From Bacillota bacterium (GTDB lineage Bacteria; Bacillota; Bacilli; Paenibacillales; Paenibacillaceae): 64,000 nt of DNA. This document shows, piece by piece, positions 8,727 to 17,173 of the stretch (the stretch's first letter is position 1; every line of letters starts with the position of its first letter). The translations under genes were made by a program, and so were the position numbers. The notes under the pieces were generated by a model. That model was not told the origin of the DNA. It made no database searches and worked only from the letters and a program-made list of their open reading frames with translations. The stretch spans positions 124,001 to 188,000 of the forward strand of contig JAEWJS010000152.1 in the NCBI GenBank assembly GCA_023386495.1, given 5' to 3'.

Positions 8727-11700
8727 TTATTGCGTGACAATTATGTCGTCATAGATCGCTTTGGTGTTCGCGTACACGCGCGCGCCGATCTTGCCGCTTG
8801 CATGCGCGCTGTCCGTGGCGCTGAGCTGGAGAACGTTGTCCTGATAGACGGAGATGTCGTCGCCGTCGAGCACGATCTTGTACGTATGGAACGTGTCAGG
8901 CAGGACGCTTGGGCTCGCATGATCCAGCGTCGTCTTCACGCCGCCTTCAACCTTGACCAGTTCCATCTTGCGCCCGGAACGGTCATTGTTTTTCAGGTAG
9001 AGTACATAATGGTTATTCGGGTCCGTATAGCGGAACACGAGCCCCGCATCCTTGTTGCCGTTGGTGTTGTTGGTCACGTTCACCTTGGCTTCCAGCGTGT
9101 AATCGGTCCAGTTGGAATCGCCTGCGACCGCATAGCTGTTGCTGCTGGTAGCCTGACCATTGTAGGCATTCGATACGACCGACCATGTGCCGCTCGTCGT
9201 CGTCCAGCCGGCCGCATCGCCGTCATTGAAGTCATCTGAGAAGAGCGTGCTGCTGCCGTTGCTGACGGTCGGGCCGACTTGCAGGCTGCTGCTGACCGCA
9301 TCTGACGTCGTATCGCTCGTATGGAAGTAATACGAGTGAATGCCCAGCGGAAGCTTCGTCGTATACGTGTAGTCCTTGCCGTCGGTATATGTCGTATCGT
9401 TCGGATCGACTTCCTCCATCAGGCGTACGACGCCGTCCATGACGAGCTCCATGGCGAACGGCGCTTCGTTATCGGCATCCGTATACGTGACGCCGAACGT
9501 GAAGTCCGTCTCCGTATCGCCGCTTGCATTGTCGAGGCTCAAGTTCGTCAGCGTAGGCGCGCTGCCGACGGCGACATTCGTCGCTTTGATCTCGTCGACG
9601 TACATCTCGCCGTACGCGCCGTTCTGCTGCCTGATCCAGATCGACATGCGGAGCGTCTTCTTGTTAAGCGTCGCCGACAGGGCATCCATGTCGAACTGCA
9701 GGTCGGTCCAGGTCGAAGGGACGGTAGCCCAACCGCCAGTCAGGTTATACGTCTTGCTGCCGTCCGACAGCTCGATCTTCATGCGGAGATCCGGAGACGC
9801 CGGATTTCTCACCGTGAAGTTCAAGTACCGGTAGCCGTCGAGGTCGACCACGTCATGCCAAGGCTGGAATTTGGCTTGCGCGCTGGCGGAGGATGGATTC
9901 TGCATGAATTTGCCCGTCGTCCTGCCGTCGAACGTGCTTTTCTCGTAGGCATTGTCGTCGTTGTCGTTGCCGTTCTGCGTCCACCAGTTCACCCACTGCT
10001 TGTTGCCGCCGCTGGCGCCCCACAGGCCGTTGCTGCCGAAGTCGTCGTAGAGTGCCGGCGTGGAAGGGTCAGGCAGCGGAGCCGCGACCGTATAATGCGT
10101 CGAGCTGTAGGTGGTGTTGCCTTGCGCGTCCGTTCCTCGCACGTCTACGCGCTTGTTGGAGAATGGTACGCCTGCGCTCTCATCGATGCTGGCGGTGTAT
10201 ACGCCGCCGGCTGCCGTCATCGGCGCATACACGCCGTTCGTGCCGGACGGGCCGGAAGCCGAGTAGTCGACATCGGTCATGCCGGTCGCCGGTCCCGCGA
10301 ATACCGTCACTTGCCCGCGTACATAGTCGCCGATCGTAGGGGAGAGCGTCGGCAATTCGACCGGCATCGTGCCCCCGGCGGAGCTGGCCGTCTCGTTCGC
10401 GCTGAGGCCCATGATCGTATAGAGCAGGCCGACTTGGATGCTGACGCTGAATTCGTTATAGCGCCATTGGTTCGTATCGTCCTGATGGAGCGAGCGATCT
10501 TCGTACCAAGGACTGACGCTCTTCTTGTTCTTCGTGTCCTTCATATTCGGACCGCTGAGCATCGCGCCTGGGAATACGACTCCGGACTTCTTGGAGTTCG
10601 AGCCTTCATCGTATCTCGTGTGTGGGAAGTCGACGAAGTCGGAGCCGATGCCCGATACCCAGCTGATATTCCAAGGGTTCTCGCCGAAGATCCAGTAGAT
10701 GCCCTTCTCGACGGCGCGCAGCGCGGCCGGATCGCCGAACAGCTCGTAATACCGCATGAGGTCGCCTAGATATGAAGCATGCGGCTCGTTCACGCCGAAG
10801 TTCTTGAATTGGTTCAGTACGCCGTACGGCGTGTCATCCGATGACGACAAGAAGTAGTCGACCTGATGCTTGAGCAAGCCCTGAATATGAGCCTGCGTGG
10901 CCGGGTCCGCTGCCGGATACAGCTCGGCGAGCGCCATCGGCCGCATATCCCAATAGTTCGTCGAGTACAAGTCGCTGATCGTCAGCGTATTGACGTTCGC
11001 GATCGCGTCATCGAGGTAATCCGTATCGTTCGTCAGCAGGTACAGCTGGACATCCGCCAGCAGCTTCGAGTTCGGAATGCCGCCGCGCGTGCTATAGGAG
11101 CCGAGGGGGCCGTCCGGGTTCGCGACGACGTAGTTGTGGAAGACGACTGCCGCGTCTTCGGCATCGTCGGCGAACGCTTCGAGCGCCGCGACTTGTCCCG
11201 GATCGATGTCGCCTTCGGCGATCGCCGTATGGATCGCGCGCGCCGTGGCCGCGAGCGTCGCCGCTGCCTTGGCCGAGCCTGCAACGCCGAGATTGGACAG
11301 CTTGCGGTCATCCGCCGTGCCGCTTATCCCGTCGGTCGTCTTGTGCGGGTGAATGAAGCTGCCGGCGTTGTTCTTCAGATCGTACAAGGCACCGCCCAGC
11401 TGGTTCGCCCATTTGATCAGATATTCACTGCCGAAGATCGCTTCGTCCACGAGATCGGGAATGCCGTTCGTGTCATTGTCGAACTTCACGTCATCGGCAT
11501 CCTTGTGGCGGATGTAAGCGAGCGCGATCTGCGTGCCGACCCATTGGTTGCCCGCGTACTTGCCGTAATCGCCGGCATCGTACCAGCCGCCCGTCAGGTC
11601 ATAATGCGTCGTGCCGTCCTCCGATTGGGCATCGTCGAGATGGCCGGCCGGGTGGTAGATTCGCTCCGAAGGCGCGACGGTGCTGTAGCCCGCCGGGTAC

Positions 11701-12983
11701 GCATCTGCCGTTGCCACGCTTGCGCGCTGCAGGCGGTAGAAGGCCGTCATCTCGTCCTTGTACTCCGTCCACATATTCGTCTGAATCGGGAATGGGTACG
11801 AAGCGACGCCGTTCGTGACGACCGTGTAATCATTGCCGGTCGCCGTCACGGACGAGAAGTCGATGGAATACACATGCTTGTCCCACGTCACGCCCTCATA
11901 GGTCATGTTGCCGGATGCGACTGTCGTCGCGCCGCTCTTGATCTCATAGGAAGTATCGACAAGCGGTTCCTCCGCGGTCACCTTGGCGTTCTTGAACCCT
12001 GCCGCATTGTAGCCGGCTTGGCTGACCACCACGTCGATGACTTGCTGCGACTGGCTGACGGTCAGTCCCGATTGCACGGACGTGGTCACTTGATCAGAGC
12101 TCAAGTCAGCCGCGCGGAAATAGTAGGAGTGCGTGCCGGGCGGAAGCTTCGTAATGAAGCTGTATTCCTTGCCGTCCGTGTACGTCTTATCGGCGTGGTT
12201 GACCTCCATCATATTGTGGACGGTCTCGTCGTTGATGACGAGCTGCATGGCGAACGGCTTCTCGTTGTCGACATCCGTATAGTTAGCCCGGAATGTGAAG
12301 TTCGTGTTCTGATTGTAGGAGCCGGACATATTGGCCGTCATGCTGCCCGTCAGTGTAGGGGCTGTCCCGCTATCGTCCGTGGATCCGAATATATCGTCGA
12401 CCAGCAGCTCGCCGTACGTTCCGCTGTTCTGACGCAGCCAGATTTCGAACTTGGCTTTCGACTTATTCAGGTTGGGGGCGACCGTATCCAGGTCGTATGT
12501 GAGCGTTGTCCAGCTAGTCGGAGCTGCGACCCAGCCGCCGGTCAAGTTATAGCTCACATTGCCATCCAACACGATGAAGCGGTAACGCGAGTCGGGGTAG
12601 CCCGGATCCTTCAAGGTGATGTTCAAATACTTGTACCCGGTCAGATCGACCGATTCGTGCCAAGGCTGGAACTTCGCCCACGATTTGTTCGACTCGGGCG
12701 TCTGCGCGAACTTGCCGACATCGCGGGAGTCGATATTCTCTTTGGTGAACGTGCCTATGCCGCCGTCCTGGTTCCACCAGTTCATCCAGTTCTGATTGAA
12801 TGTGCCTCCGCCGGAGTAGTCGTCGAATACCTTCGGGTTATTCGGACCTGGAAGCGGAGCGACTGCTGCCGACGTGACACTCGGCACAAAAGTAAGCGCA
12901 TTCAAAAATAAAGCGGTGCCGAGAATGACAGAGAGCGACTTCTTTACCCTTCCTTTCTTGCGTGAATGTGTTGCGGACATCAT
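8727..12983 (-). CDS. Secreted multidomain GH9 glucanase (candidate xanthanase), large copy
   Basis: This 1418-residue exported enzyme carries: signal peptide (1 to ~40); a jelly-roll-like putative carbohydrate-binding module (~48-205, WMNWWNQDG); a TDVDNE module (~210-310); a GH9 N-terminal Ig-like domain (~314-405); and the GH9 catalytic barrel (~410-870) with D469 and D472 in YDAGDYG and acid E844 in RYNEFS. An Ig-like domain, second copies of the binding and TDADNE modules, and a C-terminal LamG/DUF1080-like domain (~1240-1418) follow. GH9 enzymes cut beta-1,4-glucan backbones, and GH9 xanthanases with similar layouts are known in Paenibacillus. AGGAGG precedes ATG 12983. Its promoter carries the shared operator at 13049-13076. 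Confidence 0.92.
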   Translation of the reverse strand: MMSATHSRKKGRVKKSLSVILGTALFLNALTFVPSVTSAAVAPLPGPNNPKVFDDYSGGGTFNQNWMNWWNQDGGIGTFTKENIDSRDVGKFAQTPESNKSWAKFQPWHESVDLTGYKYLNITLKDPGYPDSRYRFIVLDGNVSYNLTGGWVAAPTSWTTLTYDLDTVAPNLNKSKAKFEIWLRQNSGTYGELLVDDIFGSTDDSGTAPTLTGSMTANMSGSYNQNTNFTFRANYTDVDNEKPFAMQLVINDETVHNMMEVNHADKTYTDGKEYSFITKLPPGTHSYYFRAADLSSDQVTTSVQSGLTVSQSQQVIDVVVSQAGYNAAGFKNAKVTAEEPLVDTSYEIKSGATTVASGNMTYEGVTWDKHVYSIDFSSVTATGNDYTVVTNGVASYPFPIQTNMWTEYKDEMTAFYRLQRASVATADAYPAGYSTVAPSERIYHPAGHLDDAQSEDGTTHYDLTGGWYDAGDYGKYAGNQWVGTQIALAYIRHKDADDVKFDNDTNGIPDLVDEAIFGSEYLIKWANQLGGALYDLKNNAGSFIHPHKTTDGISGTADDRKLSNLGVAGSAKAAATLAATARAIHTAIAEGDIDPGQVAALEAFADDAEDAAVVFHNYVVANPDGPLGSYSTRGGIPNSKLLADVQLYLLTNDTDYLDDAIANVNTLTISDLYSTNYWDMRPMALAELYPAADPATQAHIQGLLKHQVDYFLSSSDDTPYGVLNQFKNFGVNEPHASYLGDLMRYYELFGDPAALRAVEKGIYWIFGENPWNISWVSGIGSDFVDFPHTRYDEGSNSKKSGVVFPGAMLSGPNMKDTKNKKSVSPWYEDRSLHQDDTNQWRYNEFSVSIQVGLLYTIMGLSANETASSAGGTMPVELPTLSPTIGDYVRGQVTVFAGPATGMTDVDYSASGPSGTNGVYAPMTAAGGVYTASIDESAGVPFSNKRVDVRGTDAQGNTTYSSTHYTVAAPLPDPSTPALYDDFGSNGLWGASGGNKQWVNWWTQNGNDNDDNAYEKSTFDGRTTGKFMQNPSSASAQAKFQPWHDVVDLDGYRYLNFTVRNPASPDLRMKIELSDGSKTYNLTGGWATVPSTWTDLQFDMDALSATLNKKTLRMSIWIRQQNGAYGEMYVDEIKATNVAVGSAPTLTNLSLDNASGDTETDFTFGVTYTDADNEAPFAMELVMDGVVRLMEEVDPNDTTYTDGKDYTYTTKLPLGIHSYYFHTSDTTSDAVSSSLQVGPTVSNGSSTLFSDDFNDGDAAGWTTTSGTWSVVSNAYNGQATSSNSYAVAGDSNWTDYTLEAKVNVTNNTNGNKDAGLVFRYTDPNNHYVLYLKNNDRSGRKMELVKVEGGVKTTLDHASPSVLPDTFHTYKIVLDGDDISVYQDNVLQLSATDSAHASGKIGARVYANTKAIYDDIIVTQ

Positions 12984-13022
12984 TCATTCCTCCTATCAAG
13001 ATGGGATTGTACTGCATGGTCA

Positions 13023-13076
13023 ATCTTACCAACTCCTTACAAGTCATGCGATGATCTAATCTGCCTTCCTTGTGAT
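13023..13076 (-). promoter_or_regulatory. Promoter with shared operator for the large GH9 gene
   Basis: Read on the minus strand: ATCAC (13076-13072), 12 bases, TTAGATCATCG (13059-13049), 20 bases, then the minus-10 box TAAGAT (13028-13023). The layout matches three other promoters here exactly. The right half takes the place of a minus-35 box, as expected for an activator touching RNA polymerase. The start of transcription would be near 13016. Confidence 0.65.
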
Positions 13077-13096
13077 GCATTCTGTCTGCCTGTCCG

Positions 13097-13126
13097 ACAA
13101 GAAAGACCCCCCGATAACGGGAGGTC
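13097..13126 (-). terminator. Terminator of the 13158-16841 GH9 gene
   Basis: On the minus strand GACCTCCCG pairs with CGGGGGGTC (13126-13105, one G.U pair) and is followed by TTTCTTG. It ends the upstream GH9 transcript before the promoter of the next GH9 gene. Confidence 0.8.
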
Positions 13127-13157
13127 CTTCCTGTATGCTGCCAGTGTTCGGTTGTCG

Positions 13158-16100
13158 TTAGCTGACGGACGGTCCGGTCGCCACGGTCGTGCTGACCGCG
13201 TCGGACGTCTTATCCGTTGTCGTGAAGTAGTACGAGTGATTGCCCTTCGGCAGTCTCGTGACCAATCTGTACTGCTTGCCGTCCGCATAGTTCGTGTCGC
13301 TCGCGTTAACCTCGGCCATCTGACGGACGACGCCATCGATGACGAGCTCCACGGCATGCGGCTTCTCGTTGTCGACGTCCGTATACGTGACGTTGAACGT
13401 GAAGTTCGTCTGCGTGTTGCCGGTGGAAGCATTCACGCTGCCAGAGGTCAACGTCGGAGCCGTGCCGCTTGCGATATTCGTGAACACGAAATCGTCCATG
13501 AACATTTCGCCGTAGCCTTTGACCGTCTGCTTCAGCCAGATCGTGATGATGGCTTTGGTCCGATCCATGTCGGCCGGAGCCGCGCTCGTATCGAATTGCA
13601 GCTCGGTCCAGGTAGTCGGAATGCTGATATAGCCGCCTGTCAGGTTAAAGCTCTTCTTGCCGTCGGAGATCGTAGCCCGCATGCGCAGATTCGGGTGGTT
13701 CGGGTTCTTCACCTTCATCTTGACATAACGGTAGCCGTCCACGTTGAGCGATTCGTTCCAATGCTGGAACTTCGCTTCGGATGATACTTGCGAAGGGTTC
13801 TGCGTGAACATGCCGACGAAATTCCCCGGCGTGTCTTCGACTTCGTCGAACGTGCCTTCGTTGTTGCCGCCGTTCTGGTTCCACCAGTTCACCCAATCGT
13901 GCCCGATCGAGCCCCAGATTCCCTGGTTGTCGAAGTTATCGAAGAGCAGCGGGTGCGACGGATCCGGAAGCGGACGGGCAACTGTATAGTGCATATTGCT
14001 GTACGTGTAGTTGCCGGAAGTATCTTCCCCGCGAAGGCGCATGATGAGATTCGTCGAAGGAACGATCGTGCTCGTGTCGAACGTGTACTCGTAGGCAGCG
14101 CCGTCCAGCGTCATCGGCACGTAGGTGCCGCCCGTTCTTACGGCCGGCGTGCCGGCGTTGGTGCTGGCGAACACCGTGACATCGCCGCGCACGTAATCAT
14201 TGATGTCCGGACTGTACACCTGAAGCTCCGGCAGATTCGATGCGGACGTCGGGGCATTGTCGATCGTGCTGAGTCCCATGACCGTGTAGAACATGCCGGC
14301 TTGGATGTTGATGCTGTATTCGTTATAACGCCATTGGTTCATGTTGTCCGCGCCTTGGTAGCGGTCTTCGTACCATGGAGAAGCGCTGAACTTGTCCTTC
14401 GTATCCTTGATATTCGCGCCGCTTACCATTGCGCCCGGAATGACGACGCCTTGATTGGTAGAATGGCCTGCCTCTTCGTCTAACCGGGTATGAATGAAGT
14501 CGGTGTAATCCGAGCCAATGCCGGATACCCAGCTGATATTCCATGGATTCTGTCCGTAGACCCAATACATGGCTCGCTGAATGATGCGGAGCGTATCCGG
14601 ATCGCCGAAGAGCTCGTAATAGCGCATCATATCGCCGATGTACGCCATAAGCGGCTCATTCACGCCGAAGTTGCTGAAGTTGTTGATGACGCCATACGGC
14701 GTATCGTCCATGAGCGTCAGGACGTAGTGGAACTGCTCCTCAAGCAGGTCTTGAATATGCGCTTGCGTCGCCGGATCGGCTACCGGATAGAATTCGGCGA
14801 GCGCGATCGGCCGATTGCTCCAATAGGCCGTCGAGTTCAAATCGTCGAACGTGAGGGCGTTGGCGGCAGCCGTCGCCTCATCCTTGTAAGCCGTGTCGCC
14901 CGTGAGCAGGTACAACTCGACATCGGCGAAAATTCGCGATTTGGTAGGATCTCCATGCTGAGGTTGCGTCGTCATATTGGCGGCCATGAAATCATAGAGC
15001 GTGATGGCAGCCTCTTCGTATTTGTCGGCGGCAGTCGTCAGATCCGCGACGAGCGTCGTCGGGACATCGCCTTCGGCGATTGCCGTACGGATCGCGCGTG
15101 ACGTCGCGGCGAGCGTTGCCGCGCCTTTGGCCGAGCCTTCGACGCTGAGTTTGTCGGTATTCAACTTCCGGTCATCCGCGTTGCCCGGAATGCCGTCGGT
15201 TTCCTTGTGCGGATGAACGAACGCGCCGTGATGCGAGATGTCGCGCACTGCGCCGTCGAATTGGTCGGCGAACTTCACCAAGTAATCGCTGGCGAACATT
15301 GCTTCATCGATGAGGTCGGGAATGTCGTTATTGTCGTTATCGAACTTCACGCTCGGCGAGTCGATATTCCGAAGATACGGAAGAACGATTGCGGCACCGA
15401 CCCATTGATTGGCGCCGTACTTGCCGTAGTCGCCTGCGTCGTAGTGGCCGCCTGTCAGATCGTAGCTCTGGCCGTTGTCTTTTCTCCTTGCATCGTCGAG
15501 GTGACCGGCAGGGTGGAACACTTTATCCGACGGCGGAATCGTGCTGTAGCCCGGCGGATAGGCGTCGGATGTCGCCACGCTGGCGCGCTGGATCCGGTAG
15601 AAGGCGGTCATCTCGTCCTTGTAGTCATCCCATACGTTATCCACGATCGGGAACGGGTACGATGAGACGCCATTCGTCTTAATCGTGTAGTTATCGCCGA
15701 TCGTCTTCGTCGGCGTGAACTCGATGACATAGACGTACTTGCCCCACGTCATTCCCTTGTACGTCATATGACCGGTCTTGACAGCGGTATTCGAGCCGTC
15801 AAGGATCTGGTAGCTGGTATCGGACAGGTAGGTCGTGGACGTAATGATGGCGTTCTTGAAATCGTTCGTGCCGTAGCCGACTTGGCTTACGAGGACGTCG
15901 ATGATGTTCGTCGAAGACGTCACGTTCGGCGAGTTCACAGGCGTCGTGGACACGGCAGGGGAAGATCCGTCGGACGCGCGGAAATAATAGGATGTCGTGC
16001 CGAGCGGGAGCTTCGACAGATAGATGTATTCCTTGCCGTCGGCGTAGTTCGTGTCCGTGTAATCCGCTTCGCGCATGTTGTACGCTTTGTCGCCGTAGAC

Positions 16101-16841
16101 GACCTGCACCGCGTACGGCTTGTTGTTATCCGCATCGGTGTAAGTTGCCCGGAACGTATACGTCGTGTTCTGATTGTTGATCGTGCCCGAGTTGGACGTG
16201 AGCGGGCTTGCCGACAGCGTAGGCGAGCTGCCCGAGCTGTCCGTCGTGCCGCGGATGTCATCGATCAGAATTTCGCCGTAGCCGGTTGTAGTCTGCTTCA
16301 GCCAGATCTCGAAGCGGATCTTCTTCTTGTTGATCTTCGGGCTGAGCGCATCCAGATCGATCTGCGTATTGGTCCAAGTCGTCGGAACCGCCACGTAACC
16401 GGCCGTCATATTGTAGCTCTTGTAGCCGTCATGGATAATGATGCGGATGCGGGCATTCGGATACCCGGGGTTCTTCATGTTGAAGTTCAAGTAGCGATAG
16501 CCCGACAGGTCGACTGTCTGGTGCCAAGGCTCGAACTTGGCCTGCGAGGCGCTTGAGGCAGGGGTCTGACCGAACTTGCCGACCTTGAGCGTGCCGTCCG
16601 TCACCTTAGAGAAGGTGCCGGTGCCGCCGTCCTGGTTCCACCAGTTCTGCCAGGCTTGCTTGAATTCGCCGTTGTTGTCAAAATCGTCGAAGATCAGCGG
16701 GGTGTTCGGGTCCGGAAGCGGCTTCACGGCGGCATGTGATGGCGTCGGTGCCAATACCAGCGCTTGCAGCACGAGCGCTGCGCCGAGTCCGATCAATAGA
16801 AATTTCTTGGCACGTTCTCCTAAGCGGGAGACGCTTGTCAT
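13158..16841 (-). CDS. Secreted multidomain GH9 glucanase (candidate xanthanase), shorter copy
   Basis: This 1227-residue paralogue of the 8727-12983 protein has the same order: signal peptide ending near SHA (~38), binding module (WQNWWNQDG), TDADN module, GH9 N-terminal Ig domain, GH9 barrel, Ig domain, second binding module (WVNWWNQNG) and TDVDNE module. The catalytic residues are D468 and D471 in YDAGDYG and E841 in RYNEYS. It lacks the C-terminal LamG/DUF1080-like domain. GGAGG lies 7 bases before ATG 16841. It has its own promoter and terminator, so the two genes are transcribed separately. The two may differ in cut site or in tolerance of side chains; substrate is inferred from the locus. 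Confidence 0.92.
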   Translation of the reverse strand: MTSVSRLGERAKKFLLIGLGAALVLQALVLAPTPSHAAVKPLPDPNTPLIFDDFDNNGEFKQAWQNWWNQDGGTGTFSKVTDGTLKVGKFGQTPASSASQAKFEPWHQTVDLSGYRYLNFNMKNPGYPNARIRIIIHDGYKSYNMTAGYVAVPTTWTNTQIDLDALSPKINKKKIRFEIWLKQTTTGYGEILIDDIRGTTDSSGSSPTLSASPLTSNSGTINNQNTTYTFRATYTDADNNKPYAVQVVYGDKAYNMREADYTDTNYADGKEYIYLSKLPLGTTSYYFRASDGSSPAVSTTPVNSPNVTSSTNIIDVLVSQVGYGTNDFKNAIITSTTYLSDTSYQILDGSNTAVKTGHMTYKGMTWGKYVYVIEFTPTKTIGDNYTIKTNGVSSYPFPIVDNVWDDYKDEMTAFYRIQRASVATSDAYPPGYSTIPPSDKVFHPAGHLDDARRKDNGQSYDLTGGHYDAGDYGKYGANQWVGAAIVLPYLRNIDSPSVKFDNDNNDIPDLIDEAMFASDYLVKFADQFDGAVRDISHHGAFVHPHKETDGIPGNADDRKLNTDKLSVEGSAKGAATLAATSRAIRTAIAEGDVPTTLVADLTTAADKYEEAAITLYDFMAANMTTQPQHGDPTKSRIFADVELYLLTGDTAYKDEATAAANALTFDDLNSTAYWSNRPIALAEFYPVADPATQAHIQDLLEEQFHYVLTLMDDTPYGVINNFSNFGVNEPLMAYIGDMMRYYELFGDPDTLRIIQRAMYWVYGQNPWNISWVSGIGSDYTDFIHTRLDEEAGHSTNQGVVIPGAMVSGANIKDTKDKFSASPWYEDRYQGADNMNQWRYNEYSINIQAGMFYTVMGLSTIDNAPTSASNLPELQVYSPDINDYVRGDVTVFASTNAGTPAVRTGGTYVPMTLDGAAYEYTFDTSTIVPSTNLIMRLRGEDTSGNYTYSNMHYTVARPLPDPSHPLLFDNFDNQGIWGSIGHDWVNWWNQNGGNNEGTFDEVEDTPGNFVGMFTQNPSQVSSEAKFQHWNESLNVDGYRYVKMKVKNPNHPNLRMRATISDGKKSFNLTGGYISIPTTWTELQFDTSAAPADMDRTKAIITIWLKQTVKGYGEMFMDDFVFTNIASGTAPTLTSGSVNASTGNTQTNFTFNVTYTDVDNEKPHAVELVIDGVVRQMAEVNASDTNYADGKQYRLVTRLPKGNHSYYFTTTDKTSDAVSTTVATGPSVS

Positions 16842-16962
16842 GATAAAACCTCCGTTTCATAATGGAAATTCGATTGCGGCAACGCGATTTGGCTGACATA
16901 CCGACAACGCAAATCTGTCAATCGATCCTGATCTCGCTGAGTGCGGCATCCCTCCTTAACTT

Positions 16963-16976
16963 CGTAATCGCTTACA
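16963..16976 (-). promoter_or_regulatory. Possible cre (CcpA) site at the GH9 transcription start
   Basis: The minus strand reads TGTAAGCGATTACG, matching 12 of 14 positions of the Bacillus catabolite-response consensus TGWAARCGYTWNCW. It covers the predicted start of transcription (near 16975), where bound CcpA would block initiation when better sugars are present. Confidence 0.4.
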
Positions 16977-16981
16977 TGAAT

Positions 16982-17035
16982 AGAATAGTAGAATGATAGA
17001 GACATAACCATGAGGAATTTCAGTATCGTTGTGAT
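16982..17035 (-). promoter_or_regulatory. Promoter with shared operator for the shorter GH9 gene
   Basis: Minus strand: ATCAC (17035-17031), 12 bases, ATTCCTCATGG (17018-17008), 20 bases, minus-10 TATTCT (16987-16982). This is the most diverged of the four copies (8 of 11 in the right half), but the spacing is identical. The rest of the 332-bp gap to the regulator gene holds the regulator's own promoter and a long 5' leader of about 134 bases for this gene. Confidence 0.55.
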
Positions 17036-17079
17036 CTTTTTGAGCAAGTCCAATAATTGGAGGCGGTTTCTCGTTATCG

Positions 17080-17133
17080 ATCACGATTCGTGCGCGATAC
17101 ATCATCGACAAGGGGTGCGGCGGGCATTATAAT
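17080..17133 (+). promoter_or_regulatory. Promoter with shared operator for the two-component genes
   Basis: ATCAC (17080-17084), 12 bases, ATACATCATCG (17097-17107), 20 bases, TATAAT (17128-17133). The right half overlaps a good minus-35 box, TCGACA (17105-17110), 17 bases from TATAAT, so this promoter should work alone at some level and could also be autoregulated. Confidence 0.75.
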
Positions 17134-17173
17134 GGTTAAAATTATAAGGCGCGGATCGCCCGAGGAGGTGCCC

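Noticed and set aside
10866..12911. Very long open frame on the plus strand opposite the large GH9 gene (and others such as 9321-10769, 1379-3025 minus, 4443-5468 minus, 23008-24507 minus)
   Set aside because: High GC makes antisense frames stay open. The products are Arg/Val/Asp-rich without domains, lack ribosome binding sites and lie opposite well-supported genes.
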